Assembly (NCBI GenBank): GCA_902801255.1
Contig: CADCHO010000008.1
Coordinates: 1 to 64,000 of the forward strand
Length of the DNA stretch: 64,000 nt
Source: an uncultured Eubacteriales bacterium
GTDB lineage: Bacteria; Bacillota; Clostridia; Peptostreptococcales; Anaerovoracaceae
Direction: 5' to 3'
Position 1 is the first letter of the stretch; each line of letters begins with the position of its first letter. Under the pieces are notes generated by a model. That model made no database searches and was not told the DNA's origin. It saw only the letters and a list, made by a program, of their open reading frames with translations. Position numbers and translations under genes: made by a program. Shown in pieces: positions 49,362 to 58,105 of this stretch.

Positions 49362-49751
49362 ATGAGCCAGACTGCAGCAATTACAATTGAACCGCTTGAG
49401 CCGGAACTCTCAGTTTGTAAAGTGGAGGACTATTCGCAGATAGATATCTGCCATCCGTTCAGCTTCACAGGAAGCACAGATGAGGAGTTCTCGCTTGTAT
49501 GTCCGACTGAGATGGTGCCGGCCAACACGACTGAACGTGACGATGGATGGCGCGCTTTCAGGATAGTAGGTGTGCTTGACTTTTCGCTTATAGGTATTCT
49601 TGCCGGTATTTCATCGGTGCTTGCAGAGAATAAGATCGGCTTGTTTGCTGTTTCTACATTCAACACGGACTACATTCTGACTAAAGAAGAGCATTTCGAA
49701 AGAGCGCTGGATGTGCTCAGAAATGCAGGATATATAATCAAAGGGATATAG
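49362..49751 (+). CDS. ACT-domain protein (129 aa)
   Basis: The second half, R-I-V-G-V-L-D-F-S-L-I-G-I-L-A-G-I-S-S-V-L-A and F-A-V-S-T-F-N-T-D-Y-I-L, is the small-molecule-binding ACT fold of the ACT_7 type, and the N-terminal half fits the matching ACT_3-like unit. Such two-ACT proteins may bind amino acids. The RBS is GAGGGAG. It is followed 5 bases later by a B3/B4-domain gene. Confidence 0.8.
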   Translation: MSQTAAITIEPLEPELSVCKVEDYSQIDICHPFSFTGSTDEEFSLVCPTEMVPANTTERDDGWRAFRIVGVLDFSLIGILAGISSVLAENKIGLFAVSTFNTDYILTKEEHFERALDVLRNAGYIIKGI

Positions 49752-49756
49752 AGGAC

Positions 49757-50410
49757 ATGAGGATCATCAGGGACGATGCAATGAATGAAAGCAGCCATCT
49801 GGCTGTACTTGAAGTTAGGTATCCTGACAAATCGGAATGGGATATTGCCGCATTCGAGCAGCTGCGCGACAGTGAGCTCGACTCAATACGGAAAGAAGGG
49901 GAGAACTACGACCGTGAGACCTGGTTCAGGCAGGATCCGTTTTTCAGATACTTCCGTAAGTTCAAGAAAACATATCCGGTAATGATGCAGGTCGAGTCGT
50001 TTCTGCTGAAGGGGCGTCCGTTCCCGGAAGGCAGATATATCAATGCTGTTGCTTTCCTGACCGAACTGAAGACCAGAATCCTTATGGGAACCCATGACGC
50101 AGAACGTGTTGAAGGCGATATCGTCATTTACACCGAGACTGAAAAAGTGCCTTTTCCGAGCATTCACGGATCGGAAGGTCACAGCTATCCGGGAGATACT
50201 ACCGGGCGCGATGATGCAGGAGTGATCATAAGTATGATAGCAGGCGCCGACAGCAGGACATGCCTTCAGGAAGACAGCAAACACGTGCTGTATCTGGCAT
50301 TCGGGACACCGAGCACGTCTCCGGAAGTACTGGACGAATGTCTGGATCAGGCGGAGAAATATGTGAGGACGCTTGCTCCGAATGCAGTAACAGAGAGGCA
50401 TTTCGTATAA
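49757..50410 (+). CDS. B3/B4-domain protein (217 aa)
   Basis: The order W-F-R-Q-D-P-F-F-R-Y-F-R-K-F-K-K-T-Y-P-V, then G-R-P-F-P-E-G, and D-D-A-G-V near the end are those of the B3/B4 domain of phenylalanyl-tRNA synthetase beta chain, found here as a stand-alone protein. Such proteins may bind or edit amino-acid-like ligands. It forms a pair with the ACT-domain gene upstream. Confidence 0.8.
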   Translation: MRIIRDDAMNESSHLAVLEVRYPDKSEWDIAAFEQLRDSELDSIRKEGENYDRETWFRQDPFFRYFRKFKKTYPVMMQVESFLLKGRPFPEGRYINAVAFLTELKTRILMGTHDAERVEGDIVIYTETEKVPFPSIHGSEGHSYPGDTTGRDDAGVIISMIAGADSRTCLQEDSKHVLYLAFGTPSTSPEVLDECLDQAEKYVRTLAPNAVTERHFV

Positions 50411-50448
50411 TGGCGCCGGTCCTGTGAGACCGTGGAGGGACTGAGACC

Positions 50449-50836
50449 ATGACTATAAGACTGGCAACAACTGAAGATATAGAGGGTATCAGGGCTCTTA
50501 TGAAGAAGTATCATCGCGATACCATATCCGATGAGGATCGTCCTGATGGCTTCGTCACGACTGCCATCACGGATGAGCAGCTGACGGCGCTGATCAATAA
50601 GGAAAAGGGCGTTACTATATGAGGATCTGTTCTATGCCAGCCTGGTACAGTTCCGCGACAGATTTCCGCTGATGCTCACATTCGTGAACCAGATCAACGG
50701 GAGATCTGAGAATGCACACAACAACAAGGCACGCATGGAGACTATAGGCACCTTTGATTTCGGAGATAATCACTACTTTCTGATGGGTATCCGTACGGAT
50801 GCGGCCGATTCATACATAAGAAAGTGTATTCTTTAG
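50449..50836 (+). pseudogene. GNAT acetyltransferase with central deletion
   Basis: ATG at 50449 begins M-T-I-R-L-A-T-T-E-D-I-E-G-I-R-A-L-M-K-K, a typical GNAT start, and stops at 50622. The adjoining frame then reads E-D-L-F-Y-A-S-L-V-Q-F-R-D-R-F-P and ends at 50836 with F-D-F-G-D-N-H-Y-F-L-M-G-I-R-T, like a GNAT C-terminus. The acetyl-CoA-binding motif in the centre (R-x-x-G-x-G/A) is missing, and about 60-80 residues appear to be deleted with loss of frame. Confidence 0.7.
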
Positions 50837-50840
50837 GGTT

Positions 50841-51428
50841 ATGAAGTATGCTGTCGCATATATAATTATTGTTAATATACTGACGCTTTGCCTGTATGGC
50901 ATAGATAAATCGGCCGCTATTATGCAAAAACAGCGCATTCCGAACCGCGTACTGCTTCTTATGGCGGTTATTGGCGGTTCTTTGGGGGCTTTGGCAGGGA
51001 TGTATACCTTCAGACATAAAACGAAAAAGTGGTATTATACTATTACGGTACCTTTGCTGCTCGTGATCCAGATCGCGGTTGCAGTGCTGCTGCTTAGCTC
51101 CTGCGGAGCCTCATATACGCAGATCTCACAGGATGAGGCTATGCAGATGATGCAGGAGCAGACGGACTACCTTATTGTTGACGTTCGCAGGCCTGACGAG
51201 TTTGACGAAGGGCACATTGCGGGCGCCATTAACGTGCCGAATGAAGAGATAGCTGATGAGATGCCGGAGCTTCTGCCTGATAAGGATCAGCTTCTGCTGA
51301 TATATTGCCGGAGTGGCAACCGCAGCAAGGAGGCATCGCAGAAACTAGCCGATATAGGCTACACTAATGTATATGAATTCGGCGGCATCAATACCTGGGA
51401 AGGTGAAATAGTTACCGGTGAGGAGTAA
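50841..51428 (+). CDS. DUF1294 membrane domain fused to a rhodanese domain (195 aa)
   Basis: Residues 1-85 are DUF1294: I-P-N-R-V-L-L-L-M-A-V-I-G-G-S-L-G-A and Y-T-F-R-H-K-T-K-K-W-Y-Y, with three membrane segments. A stretch L-L-L-S-S-C-G-A-S at about residues 85-93 resembles a lipobox. After it comes a rhodanese domain: I-V-D-V-R-R-P-D-E-F, G-H-I-A-G-A-I-N-V-P and Y-C-R-S-G-N-R-S with the active Cys. The protein probably places a sulfurtransferase domain outside the membrane. Confidence 0.8.
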   Translation: MKYAVAYIIIVNILTLCLYGIDKSAAIMQKQRIPNRVLLLMAVIGGSLGALAGMYTFRHKTKKWYYTITVPLLLVIQIAVAVLLLSSCGASYTQISQDEAMQMMQEQTDYLIVDVRRPDEFDEGHIAGAINVPNEEIADEMPELLPDKDQLLLIYCRSGNRSKEASQKLADIGYTNVYEFGGINTWEGEIVTGEE

Positions 51429-51430
51429 GA

Positions 51431-51940
51431 ATGACAGGTAAGTTTTGCAGAGAGTGCGGTACTAAACTAGTGCCGAAAGAGTTGGAAAATGAAGGGATAG
51501 TGCCTTATTGTCCGTCGTGCGGGCAGTACAGGTTCCCTCAGTATAACGTGGCGGTAAGCATGATAGTCGTCAACGAGGAGAAGGACGAGATCCTGCTGAT
51601 ACAGCAATATGGAAGGCCCTCATACATTCTGGTTGCAGGATATGTGGGCAGGGGCGAAGCTCTCGAGGATGCTGTCGTGAGGGAAGTGCGTGAAGAGACC
51701 GGAATGACAGCCTCGCACATGAAATTCAACCGTACGCAGTTCTTCGAGAAATCTGACACACTGATGTGCAATTTCACGGCGTTCGTAAAGGATTCGTCAG
51801 AGCTGCACACTAACTATGAAGTTGATAAATATGCGTGGTTCACGCGCGATGAGGCGAGGGCAAACATCCGCCCTAACAGTCTGGCGGAGAAGTTCCTCGT
51901 GGCGTATTTAGACGAAGCTGAAAAAGGAGGCAGACTATGA
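51431..51940 (+). CDS. Nudix hydrolase with N-terminal zinc ribbon (169 aa)
   Basis: F-C-R-E-C-G and Y-C-P-S-C-G form a zinc ribbon (residues 5-31), as in NADH pyrophosphatase NudC. The Nudix box is G-Y-V-G-R-G-E-A-L then R-E-V-R-E-E-T-G. The protein probably hydrolyses NADH, NAD-capped RNA or similar diphosphates, though at 169 residues it lacks the long N-terminal domain of NudC. GAGGAG lies 7 bases before the ATG. It overlaps the next gene by 4 bases. Confidence 0.82.
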   Translation: MTGKFCRECGTKLVPKELENEGIVPYCPSCGQYRFPQYNVAVSMIVVNEEKDEILLIQQYGRPSYILVAGYVGRGEALEDAVVREVREETGMTASHMKFNRTQFFEKSDTLMCNFTAFVKDSSELHTNYEVDKYAWFTRDEARANIRPNSLAEKFLVAYLDEAEKGGRL

Positions 51941-52335
51941 GTAAGGTTAATGATTTTCTGACAGAAGCTGGAGTATTTTATCTTGCAACAGTGGACGGCG
52001 ATCAGCCAAAGGTAAGACCGCTCGGCGCTCATCTTGAGATGGACGGCAAGGTGCTCTTCGGCGTCGGAGATTTCAAGGATGTTTATAAGCAGCTCGTTGC
52101 AAATCCAAAGGTCGAGATCGCATGCGCAAAGCCTGATGGCCACTGGCTCCGCTACACCGGAAAGGCAGTATTCGAGACAGATCCTAAGTATGCTGAGGCA
52201 AATCTTGAAGCGATGCCGATGCTCAGAAAGATTTACAACGATGAGACAGGCAACAAGCTGATGATGTTCCATCTCGAGGATGCGACTGCAGTTGACATCC
52301 CAATGATGGGACCGGGAGAGGACCTGCTGAAATAA
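51937..52335 (+). CDS. Pyridoxamine-5'-phosphate-oxidase-like flavin protein (132 aa)
   Basis: F-Y-L-A-T-V-D-G-D-Q-P-K-V-R-P-L-G is the flavin-binding barrel motif of the PNPOx-like family, followed by a V-E-I-A-C strand. These small proteins bind FMN, F420 or haem. It overlaps the Nudix gene by ATGA. Confidence 0.8.
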   Translation: MSKVNDFLTEAGVFYLATVDGDQPKVRPLGAHLEMDGKVLFGVGDFKDVYKQLVANPKVEIACAKPDGHWLRYTGKAVFETDPKYAEANLEAMPMLRKIYNDETGNKLMMFHLEDATAVDIPMMGPGEDLLK

Positions 52336-52353
52336 CGCGGAGGATTTTCTGAA

Positions 52354-52875
52354 ATGAGAAAGATTCTTGTAGTAGTAGACATGCAGAACGACTTCATAGA
52401 CGGAGCGCTCGGCACACCGGAGGCTGTGGCAATCGTCGAGAACGTGAAGGCAAGGATACGCGAGTACGATCCTGCCGATGTTTTCGTGACGATGGATACT
52501 CATGCGCCTAATTATCTTGAAACGCAGGAGGGAAGGAATCTCCCTGTGGAGCATTGCATCAAGGGCACAAAGGGCTGGCAGATAAGAAGCGATATTGCCT
52601 CGCTGTTGCCTGACTGGCACATATATGAGAAACCGACTTTCGGCAGTGTTGCACTGGCGAAAGACATTGCGGAGATCGCTGCGAATGAAGACATAGAGAT
52701 CGAAGTGCTGGGGCTTTGCACGGATATCTGCGTGGTATCCAACGCGCTCATGCTGAAGGCTTACATGCCTGAGGTTAAGATCTCAGTCGATTCATCATGC
52801 TGCGCAGGAGTAACACCTGGGTCGCACGAGGCGGCGCTTAAAACTATGCAGATGTGTCAGATCGGAGTTTTGTAA
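52354..52875 (+). CDS. Isochorismatase-family cysteine hydrolase (173 aa)
   Basis: V-V-D-M-Q-N-D-F-I-D-G (catalytic Asp), the middle Lys region E-K-P-T-F-G, and G-L-C-T-D-I-C-V-V-S (catalytic Cys) make the Asp-Lys-Cys set. The D-T-H and E-G-R-x-L-P-V-E-H-C segments are like nicotinamidases (PncA), so nicotinamide hydrolysis in NAD salvage is likely but unproven. GCGGAGG precedes the ATG. Confidence 0.8.
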   Translation: MRKILVVVDMQNDFIDGALGTPEAVAIVENVKARIREYDPADVFVTMDTHAPNYLETQEGRNLPVEHCIKGTKGWQIRSDIASLLPDWHIYEKPTFGSVALAKDIAEIAANEDIEIEVLGLCTDICVVSNALMLKAYMPEVKISVDSSCCAGVTPGSHEAALKTMQMCQIGVL

Positions 52876-52879
52876 GTAA

Positions 52880-53767
52880 ATGGACAACTTTTTTAGAACT
52901 AAGAATGAAACCTGGAAAAAGATCCAGTCCAACCTGCTTTTTATTGGTGCAGTGGAGCTTCTGATCTACAATGGCGGACTGCTGATCAAATACATGGTTG
53001 CCGGACAGATCGATTTTTTCAAACCTATTGTGGGACCAGAATATGCACTGTACTATAATCAGAATTTCTGGATAATCATCCCGATATTAATGACACTGGC
53101 GTTTATGTGGATGACCTGTCCGGGTGCATTGAAAGTACTGACCGAAGGCAGCCTTAAAAGAAAGCTGAAATCGCTGCTCATCGGTCTGGTACTGGGCATC
53201 CTGCTCATGGGACTGCTGACCTTCCTGGCGGTTGTGTCGGGAACTATGACATTCAGGTATGACGGCTTTGAGTGGCAGCTGATCCCGGTCATCATTCCAT
53301 TGTTTATACAGTGCTCTGCTGAGGAGATACTGCTGAGAGCTTATGTACCGGCAGTAGTCGGGCGGAAGCACAGCTGGGACGTGGTGTGCTTCGTCAGCGG
53401 AACGCTGTTTATCTTCCATCACATTTTCAACATGATGGGTTGGGGCTTCAGTGGCATGTTCTGCCTGAACGTTTTCCTGCTTGGAGTACTTTTCTGTCTT
53501 CTGGTCTGGACAGAGGGAAATTTCTGGATCGCTGCCGGTATCCACACAGGCTGGAATTACATACAGTCGTATATCTTCAGCATTGAAGCAAGCGGTAGTC
53601 CTGCAACGATAGGAGCTTTCCGCGGCACGATGAATCACGCTAATGGATTCTTCCATGAGAGCTATGGCTATGAAGGCTCGGTCACCGCAACGATACTGGT
53701 GACGACGCTCATCCTGTGGCTTGTCTACAGGCTGAATAAGAAGGGTAAACTGGATACAAAACAATAA
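52880..53767 (+). CDS. CPBP-family intramembrane metalloprotease, copy 2 (295 aa)
   Basis: A-E-E-I-L-L-R-A-Y-V-P-A, H-S-W-D-V-V-C-F-V-S-G-T-L-F-I-F-H-H and H-T-G-W-N-Y are nearly identical to the copy at 43.9 kb, and the first residues (F-R-T-K-N/S-E-x-x-K) also match. This is a diverged paralogue over its whole length. The E-E-x-x-x-R and the two His motifs are intact in both. No good ribosome binding site is seen; the start is 4 bases after the previous stop. Confidence 0.85.
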   Translation: MDNFFRTKNETWKKIQSNLLFIGAVELLIYNGGLLIKYMVAGQIDFFKPIVGPEYALYYNQNFWIIIPILMTLAFMWMTCPGALKVLTEGSLKRKLKSLLIGLVLGILLMGLLTFLAVVSGTMTFRYDGFEWQLIPVIIPLFIQCSAEEILLRAYVPAVVGRKHSWDVVCFVSGTLFIFHHIFNMMGWGFSGMFCLNVFLLGVLFCLLVWTEGNFWIAAGIHTGWNYIQSYIFSIEASGSPATIGAFRGTMNHANGFFHESYGYEGSVTATILVTTLILWLVYRLNKKGKLDTKQ

Positions 53768-53778
53768 AGGAGAAGGAT

Positions 53779-54246
53779 ATGAAGACTTTAGTAGCTTATT
53801 TTTCGGCGAGCGGCAATACTGCATCTCTTGCAAAGAGGGTAGCTGAGGCTGCCAAGGCTGATCTGTTTGAAATAAAGCCGGTCGAGCCTTATACCGATGC
53901 GGATCTCAGATGGACTAATCCGCTTGCGAGATGCAATAAGGAGAAGATCGGCAAAAAGGATGTGCCGATTGCGGACACAGTTGAAAACTTTGCTGAATAC
54001 GAGATGGTGCTCATAGGATTCCCGGTATGGTACTATGCAGCTCCGAATATCATCGAGACATTTGTTAAGAGCTACGACTTCAGCGGCAAGAAGGTAGCGT
54101 TGTTCGCAACGTCCGGAGGAAGCGATATAAAGAAAGCTCCGGCTAAGCTTCAGCCGCTCATGAAGGGCGAGATCATCGACTCAAAGCTGTTCGCACCGGA
54201 TGCAAGCTATGCTGACGTCAATGTCTGGACAAGCAATCTGAAGTAA
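53779..54246 (+). CDS. Flavodoxin (155 aa)
   Basis: V-A-Y-F-S-A-S-G-N-T-A binds FMN phosphate, and G-F-P-V-W-Y-Y-A-A-P-N follows as in long-loop flavodoxins and related reductases. AAAGGAG lies 8 bases before the ATG. This is the second stand-alone flavodoxin of the window. Confidence 0.85.
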   Translation: MKTLVAYFSASGNTASLAKRVAEAAKADLFEIKPVEPYTDADLRWTNPLARCNKEKIGKKDVPIADTVENFAEYEMVLIGFPVWYYAAPNIIETFVKSYDFSGKKVALFATSGGSDIKKAPAKLQPLMKGEIIDSKLFAPDASYADVNVWTSNLK

Positions 54247-54268
54247 AGGACGCAGCTGAGGGAAAAGA

Positions 54269-54874
54269 ATGGTATATATCATCAGGCACGGAAAGACTGA
54301 AATGAATGCAAAGATGCTCATGCAGGGCAGGAGCAACCATCCGCTCAATGAGACGGGTTTCGCGCAGGCTGAGGAAGCCGCGGAACGCTTTGCGGAGATG
54401 GGCGTGAAGATCGACAAGGTCTATACAAGTCCGCTCATAAGAGCAGTTCAGACTGCAGAGAAAATAGCTCCGGATGCGGAGGTCATTGTCGACGACAGGC
54501 TGATCGAGATGGACTACGGTCCTTATGAGGGTATGGACCTCAATAACCCGGCACCTGAAGTCATAAGTTTTTTCATGGACTTCGTTAACGTTCCTGCGCC
54601 TGAAGGCATGGAACCGCTCCCGGCTATCGTAAAGAGGCTGGGCGAATTCCTAAGGGGAATCGTCAAAGAAGCGGAGAGTAAAAACATTCTTATTTCGACT
54701 CATGCCATAGCAATGAAGGGTGCGCTCGAATACCTGACACCGGAGTCAAAAGGGAGCTATTGGGCTAAGAATATAGGCAATTGCGATATCTATGCGTCTG
54801 AGGTGAAGGACGGGAAGTTCTCTGTCCCGGTATGCATAGAAGACGGTAAAAACCGCTGGGAAGGTGCAGAATAA
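54269..54874 (+). CDS. Histidine phosphatase family protein (201 aa)
   Basis: I-I-R-H-G-K-T-E-M-N (R-H-G motif), Y-T-S-P-L-I-R-A-V-Q-T-A, D-Y-G-P-Y-E-G and S-T-H-A-I-A-M place it in the phosphoglycerate mutase/histidine phosphatase family. It is probably a phosphatase (CobC-like or broad specificity). GAGGG precedes the ATG. Confidence 0.85.
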   Translation: MVYIIRHGKTEMNAKMLMQGRSNHPLNETGFAQAEEAAERFAEMGVKIDKVYTSPLIRAVQTAEKIAPDAEVIVDDRLIEMDYGPYEGMDLNNPAPEVISFFMDFVNVPAPEGMEPLPAIVKRLGEFLRGIVKEAESKNILISTHAIAMKGALEYLTPESKGSYWAKNIGNCDIYASEVKDGKFSVPVCIEDGKNRWEGAE

Positions 54875-54878
54875 TCAT

Positions 54879-56060
54879 ATGGAATACAGAAAACTCGGAA
54901 AAACGGGACTTGAGGTAAGTGTTATAGCTCTTGGCTGCGAGGCATTCGTAGAGGACAACAGCAACGCTAAGTCGTTCCTCGACATGGCTGAGAAGGCGGG
55001 GGTCAATTACTTTGATCTGTTTTCACCGGATCCGGCTGCGAGGTCGGCGCTTGGCGAAGCGCTCAAGGGCAGAAGGGAAAAGTTCATTATACAGTCGCAT
55101 ATCTCTTCCGTATGGAAGAACGGGCAGTATGAGAGGAGCCGCAACCTTGATGACGTCAGGGCTGCATTCGAGGATTCTCTTGTGAGGCTCGGTACTGACT
55201 ACATCGACGTGGGCATGATCCACTACTGTGATGCTGACAGCGACTGGCAGACTATAAAGGATAACGGCATCGTTGAATACGCAAAGCAGCTGAAGGCTGA
55301 GGGCAAGATACATCACATCGGCCTTTCATCGCACAACCCTAAGGTCGCAATCAAGGCGATAGAGGAGGGAGATATCGAGGTGCTGATGTTCAGCATAAAT
55401 CCGGTTTACGACATGCTCCCGGGAACGGAAGTGGTCGACGATCTCTGGGCTGATGAGGTCTATGAGGGAGGATTCACCAACATGGATCCTGAACGTCAGA
55501 GACTGTACGAGCTCTGTGAGAGCAAGGGCGTAGGCATTACTGTAATGAAGGCGTTCGCCGGCGGAGATCTGCTAAGTGCGGAAATGTCTCCTGCCGGAGC
55601 GGCTCTTACACCGGTACAGTGCATAAGTTACTGCCTGTCGAGACCTGCTGTTGCAACTGTCTGCTCAGGAGCCAGAAACGATGAACAGCTGGCCGAAAGC
55701 ATTGCTTACTGCGACGCGTCTGAAGAAGAACGGGACTATGCTGAAGCATTTGCCGCTTTCCCGAAGGTGAGCTGGAGCGGGCACTGCATGTACTGCACTC
55801 ACTGCCATCCGTGTCCGGCCGAGATAGATATAGCCTTCGTGACGAAACTGCTCAATCTGGTAATAGCCCACAATGAGTCGAACGGCATCAAAGAGGGTAC
55901 TGAAGCGTTCCGCGTTCCGGATACCGAGAGGATGCACTATGAAGTGCTTGAGAAGCATGCAGGCGACTGCCTGCAGTGCGGAATGTGCGAGACAAGATGC
56001 CCGTTTGATGTTAAAATACGCGAAAACATGAAACACGCTGAAAGGGTATTCGGATTATGA
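54879..56060 (+). CDS. Aldo/keto reductase with C-terminal 4Fe-4S clusters (393 aa)
   Basis: Y-R-K-L-G-K-T-G-L-E-V begins an AKR barrel, and D-L-F-S-P, H-Y-C-D and G-L-S-S-H-N-P mark its strands. The usual catalytic Tyr region reads Y-F-D-L-F-S, so the active site may be altered. The C-terminus has C-M-Y-C-T-H-C-H-P-C-P and C-L-Q-C-G-M-C-E-T-R-C-P, two 4Fe-4S motifs seen in ferredoxin-type AKRs of anaerobes. The ATG at 54879 is preferred to an in-frame GTG at 54864. The PhzF gene overlaps the end by 4 bases. Confidence 0.85.
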   Translation: MEYRKLGKTGLEVSVIALGCEAFVEDNSNAKSFLDMAEKAGVNYFDLFSPDPAARSALGEALKGRREKFIIQSHISSVWKNGQYERSRNLDDVRAAFEDSLVRLGTDYIDVGMIHYCDADSDWQTIKDNGIVEYAKQLKAEGKIHHIGLSSHNPKVAIKAIEEGDIEVLMFSINPVYDMLPGTEVVDDLWADEVYEGGFTNMDPERQRLYELCESKGVGITVMKAFAGGDLLSAEMSPAGAALTPVQCISYCLSRPAVATVCSGARNDEQLAESIAYCDASEEERDYAEAFAAFPKVSWSGHCMYCTHCHPCPAEIDIAFVTKLLNLVIAHNESNGIKEGTEAFRVPDTERMHYEVLEKHAGDCLQCGMCETRCPFDVKIRENMKHAERVFGL

Positions 56061-56839
56061 AGCAATATATAGTTGATGCGTTCACGGATAAGCCGTTCGC
56101 CGGAAATCCGGCAGCGGTATGTGTTATGGAAAAGTGGCCGTCAGAAGCCTCCATGATGAAACTAGCCATGGAGAACAATCTGTCGGAAACAGCCTTCATA
56201 GTGAAAGAGGATGAAGGATATCATCTGCGCTGGTTTACACCGGGCAGCGAGATAGAGCTTTGCGGACATGCTACTCTTGCTTCGGCTTTTGTAATACTGA
56301 ATTTCGTTGAGCCCGAGAGTTCATCAGTAAGTTTCAACACGCTCAGCGGAGTGCTGACGGTTGATCGTAAGGGGGACCTTTATGAGATGGATTTCCCGAC
56401 GTATGAGTTGAAGGAGATCCCTGTCACTGATGACATGGAAAAGGCTTTTGGCGTACGTCCGGTAAAGGCGGTGCTGGGGCTCGATCTGGTATGCGTGTTT
56501 GAGAAAGAAAATCAGGTCAGAGACATGGAACCTGATCAGAGCATGCTGATGAAGATTGAAGGGCGTCTGCAGAATGCCACAGCAGCCGGAAGCGAAGTAG
56601 ACTGCGTGTCGCGTAGCTTTGCGCCAAAGGTTGCGATCGCGGAAGATCCTGTTTGCGGGTCGGCGCATTGCCAGATTGCGGATTACTGGTCACAGGTGCT
56701 GGGAAAGAAGGAGATACTGGCTTATCAGGCGTCAAAGCGCGGCGGTTATCTGTACTGCGAACTGAAAGGAAACGGAAGGATCTCCATAAGCGGTAAAGCA
56801 GCGCTCGTAGCAATATCTGAGATAATGGCTGAACTGTAG
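56057..56839 (+). CDS. PhzF-family isomerase (260 aa)
   Basis: V-D-A-F-T-D-K-P-F-A-G-N-P-A-A-V, N-N-L-S-E-T-A-F (Glu active site), L-C-G-H-A-T-L-A-S-A and D-P-V-C-G-S-A-H-C are the standard PhzF signature. These enzymes isomerise small hydroxy acids in a proton-shift mechanism. The substrate here is unknown. Confidence 0.88.
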   Translation: MKQYIVDAFTDKPFAGNPAAVCVMEKWPSEASMMKLAMENNLSETAFIVKEDEGYHLRWFTPGSEIELCGHATLASAFVILNFVEPESSSVSFNTLSGVLTVDRKGDLYEMDFPTYELKEIPVTDDMEKAFGVRPVKAVLGLDLVCVFEKENQVRDMEPDQSMLMKIEGRLQNATAAGSEVDCVSRSFAPKVAIAEDPVCGSAHCQIADYWSQVLGKKEILAYQASKRGGYLYCELKGNGRISISGKAALVAISEIMAEL

Positions 56840-56856
56840 ATTCCCGGAGGATAAAG

Positions 56857-57777
56857 ATGAAAGATCTCGAAAAGAAGACATGCCGCATAGGGCTGGTGCA
56901 GGCCGAGCCTGTGCTGTTCAACAAAAAGGCGAGTCTTGAAAAAGCGATGGGATATATCGATGAGGCGGCGAAGAACGGAGCGGAAATCATAGTATTTCCG
57001 GAGCTTTTCATACCCGGATATCCGGTCGGTATGAATTTCGGATTCAGTGTCGGCAAAAGAACTGAGCCGGGAAGGGAAGACTGGAAACGCTACTATGATG
57101 CTTCTGTAGTTGCTGGTGCTGAAGAGTTCATGCAGATAGCTGAAGCAGCCAGAAGGACCGGCACATTTATAAGTATCGGCTTTTCTGAGAGGGACGCGGT
57201 AGGCGGCACGCTGTACAACAGCAATGCGATCTTTGAACCTGACGGGTCATACAAGTTGCATCGCAAGCTCAAGCCTACGGGCTCGGAGAGGCTTGTCTGG
57301 GGAGACGCCGACAAGCATTACTTTCCGGTCACAGATACACCCTGGGGACCAGTCGGCAGCCTGATATGCTGGGAGAGTTACATGCCTCTGGCAAGGGTGG
57401 CGCTGTATCAGAAGGGGATAACTATTTATATTTCGCCTAATACAAACGATAATCCTGAGTGGCAGGCAACGATACAGCACATAGCGATCGAAGGCAAATG
57501 CTACTTCGTCAATGCAGACATGATAATCCGCAAGGATTCGTACCCGGCTGACCTGAGGGCGGATGAGATAAAGGATCTGCCTTATTGGGTCTGCCATGGA
57601 GGAAGCTGCATAATTGATCCGTTCGGACATTACGTGACTGATCCGGTATGGGACGAGGAAACAGTCATTTACGCAGATCTGGATATGGAACTGCCGGCAT
57701 CATGTAAAATGGAGCACGACGCAGTCGGGCATTATGCAAGGCCGGACGTGCTGAAGCTGGTGGTTGAAGATAAATAA
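56857..57777 (+). CDS. Nitrilase (306 aa)
   Basis: The catalytic triad is Glu49 (F-P-E-L-F-I-P-G-Y-P), Lys137 (H-R-K-L-K-P) and Cys171 (L-I-C-W-E-S-Y-M-P). The C-W-E-S/N pattern indicates true nitrilases rather than amidases of the same superfamily. It should hydrolyse a nitrile to the acid plus ammonia. CCGGAGG precedes the ATG. The length is normal. Confidence 0.88.
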   Translation: MKDLEKKTCRIGLVQAEPVLFNKKASLEKAMGYIDEAAKNGAEIIVFPELFIPGYPVGMNFGFSVGKRTEPGREDWKRYYDASVVAGAEEFMQIAEAARRTGTFISIGFSERDAVGGTLYNSNAIFEPDGSYKLHRKLKPTGSERLVWGDADKHYFPVTDTPWGPVGSLICWESYMPLARVALYQKGITIYISPNTNDNPEWQATIQHIAIEGKCYFVNADMIIRKDSYPADLRADEIKDLPYWVCHGGSCIIDPFGHYVTDPVWDEETVIYADLDMELPASCKMEHDAVGHYARPDVLKLVVEDK

Positions 57778-57795
57778 AACAGTGAGGAAAAAATA

Positions 57796-58089
57796 ATGAT
57801 CACAGGAAAACAGAGAAGTGAACTGAAGAAACTGGCTCAGGATCTGAAGCCGACGGTAATGATCGGCAAGGAGGATATCACCCCAAATGTCATTTCTGCA
57901 ATCGATGATTACCTGAACGCCCATGAGCTTGTCAAAGTGCAGATCCAGGAAGGCTCGCTGATGGAGCCTAAAGATGCTGCAAACGCTTTAGCTGAGGAGC
58001 TTGGCGCTGAATTCGTGCAGGCGATCGGCAGAAGGTTCGTTCTGTACAGACAGGCATCGGATCCTGACAAGAGAAAAATATATATATAA
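57796..58089 (+). CDS. yhbY: YhbY-family RNA-binding protein (97 aa)
   Basis: L-K-P-T-V-M-I-G-K-E-D-I-T and V-K-V-Q-I-Q, with G-R-R-F-V-L-Y-R at the end, are the CRM domain of YhbY proteins, which bind 50S ribosomal precursors. The motif G-x-x-G is G-K-E-D here. AGTGAGG precedes the ATG. Confidence 0.88.
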   Translation: MITGKQRSELKKLAQDLKPTVMIGKEDITPNVISAIDDYLNAHELVKVQIQEGSLMEPKDAANALAEELGAEFVQAIGRRFVLYRQASDPDKRKIYI

Positions 58090-58105
58090 TATAGGGGACT
58101 TTGCT

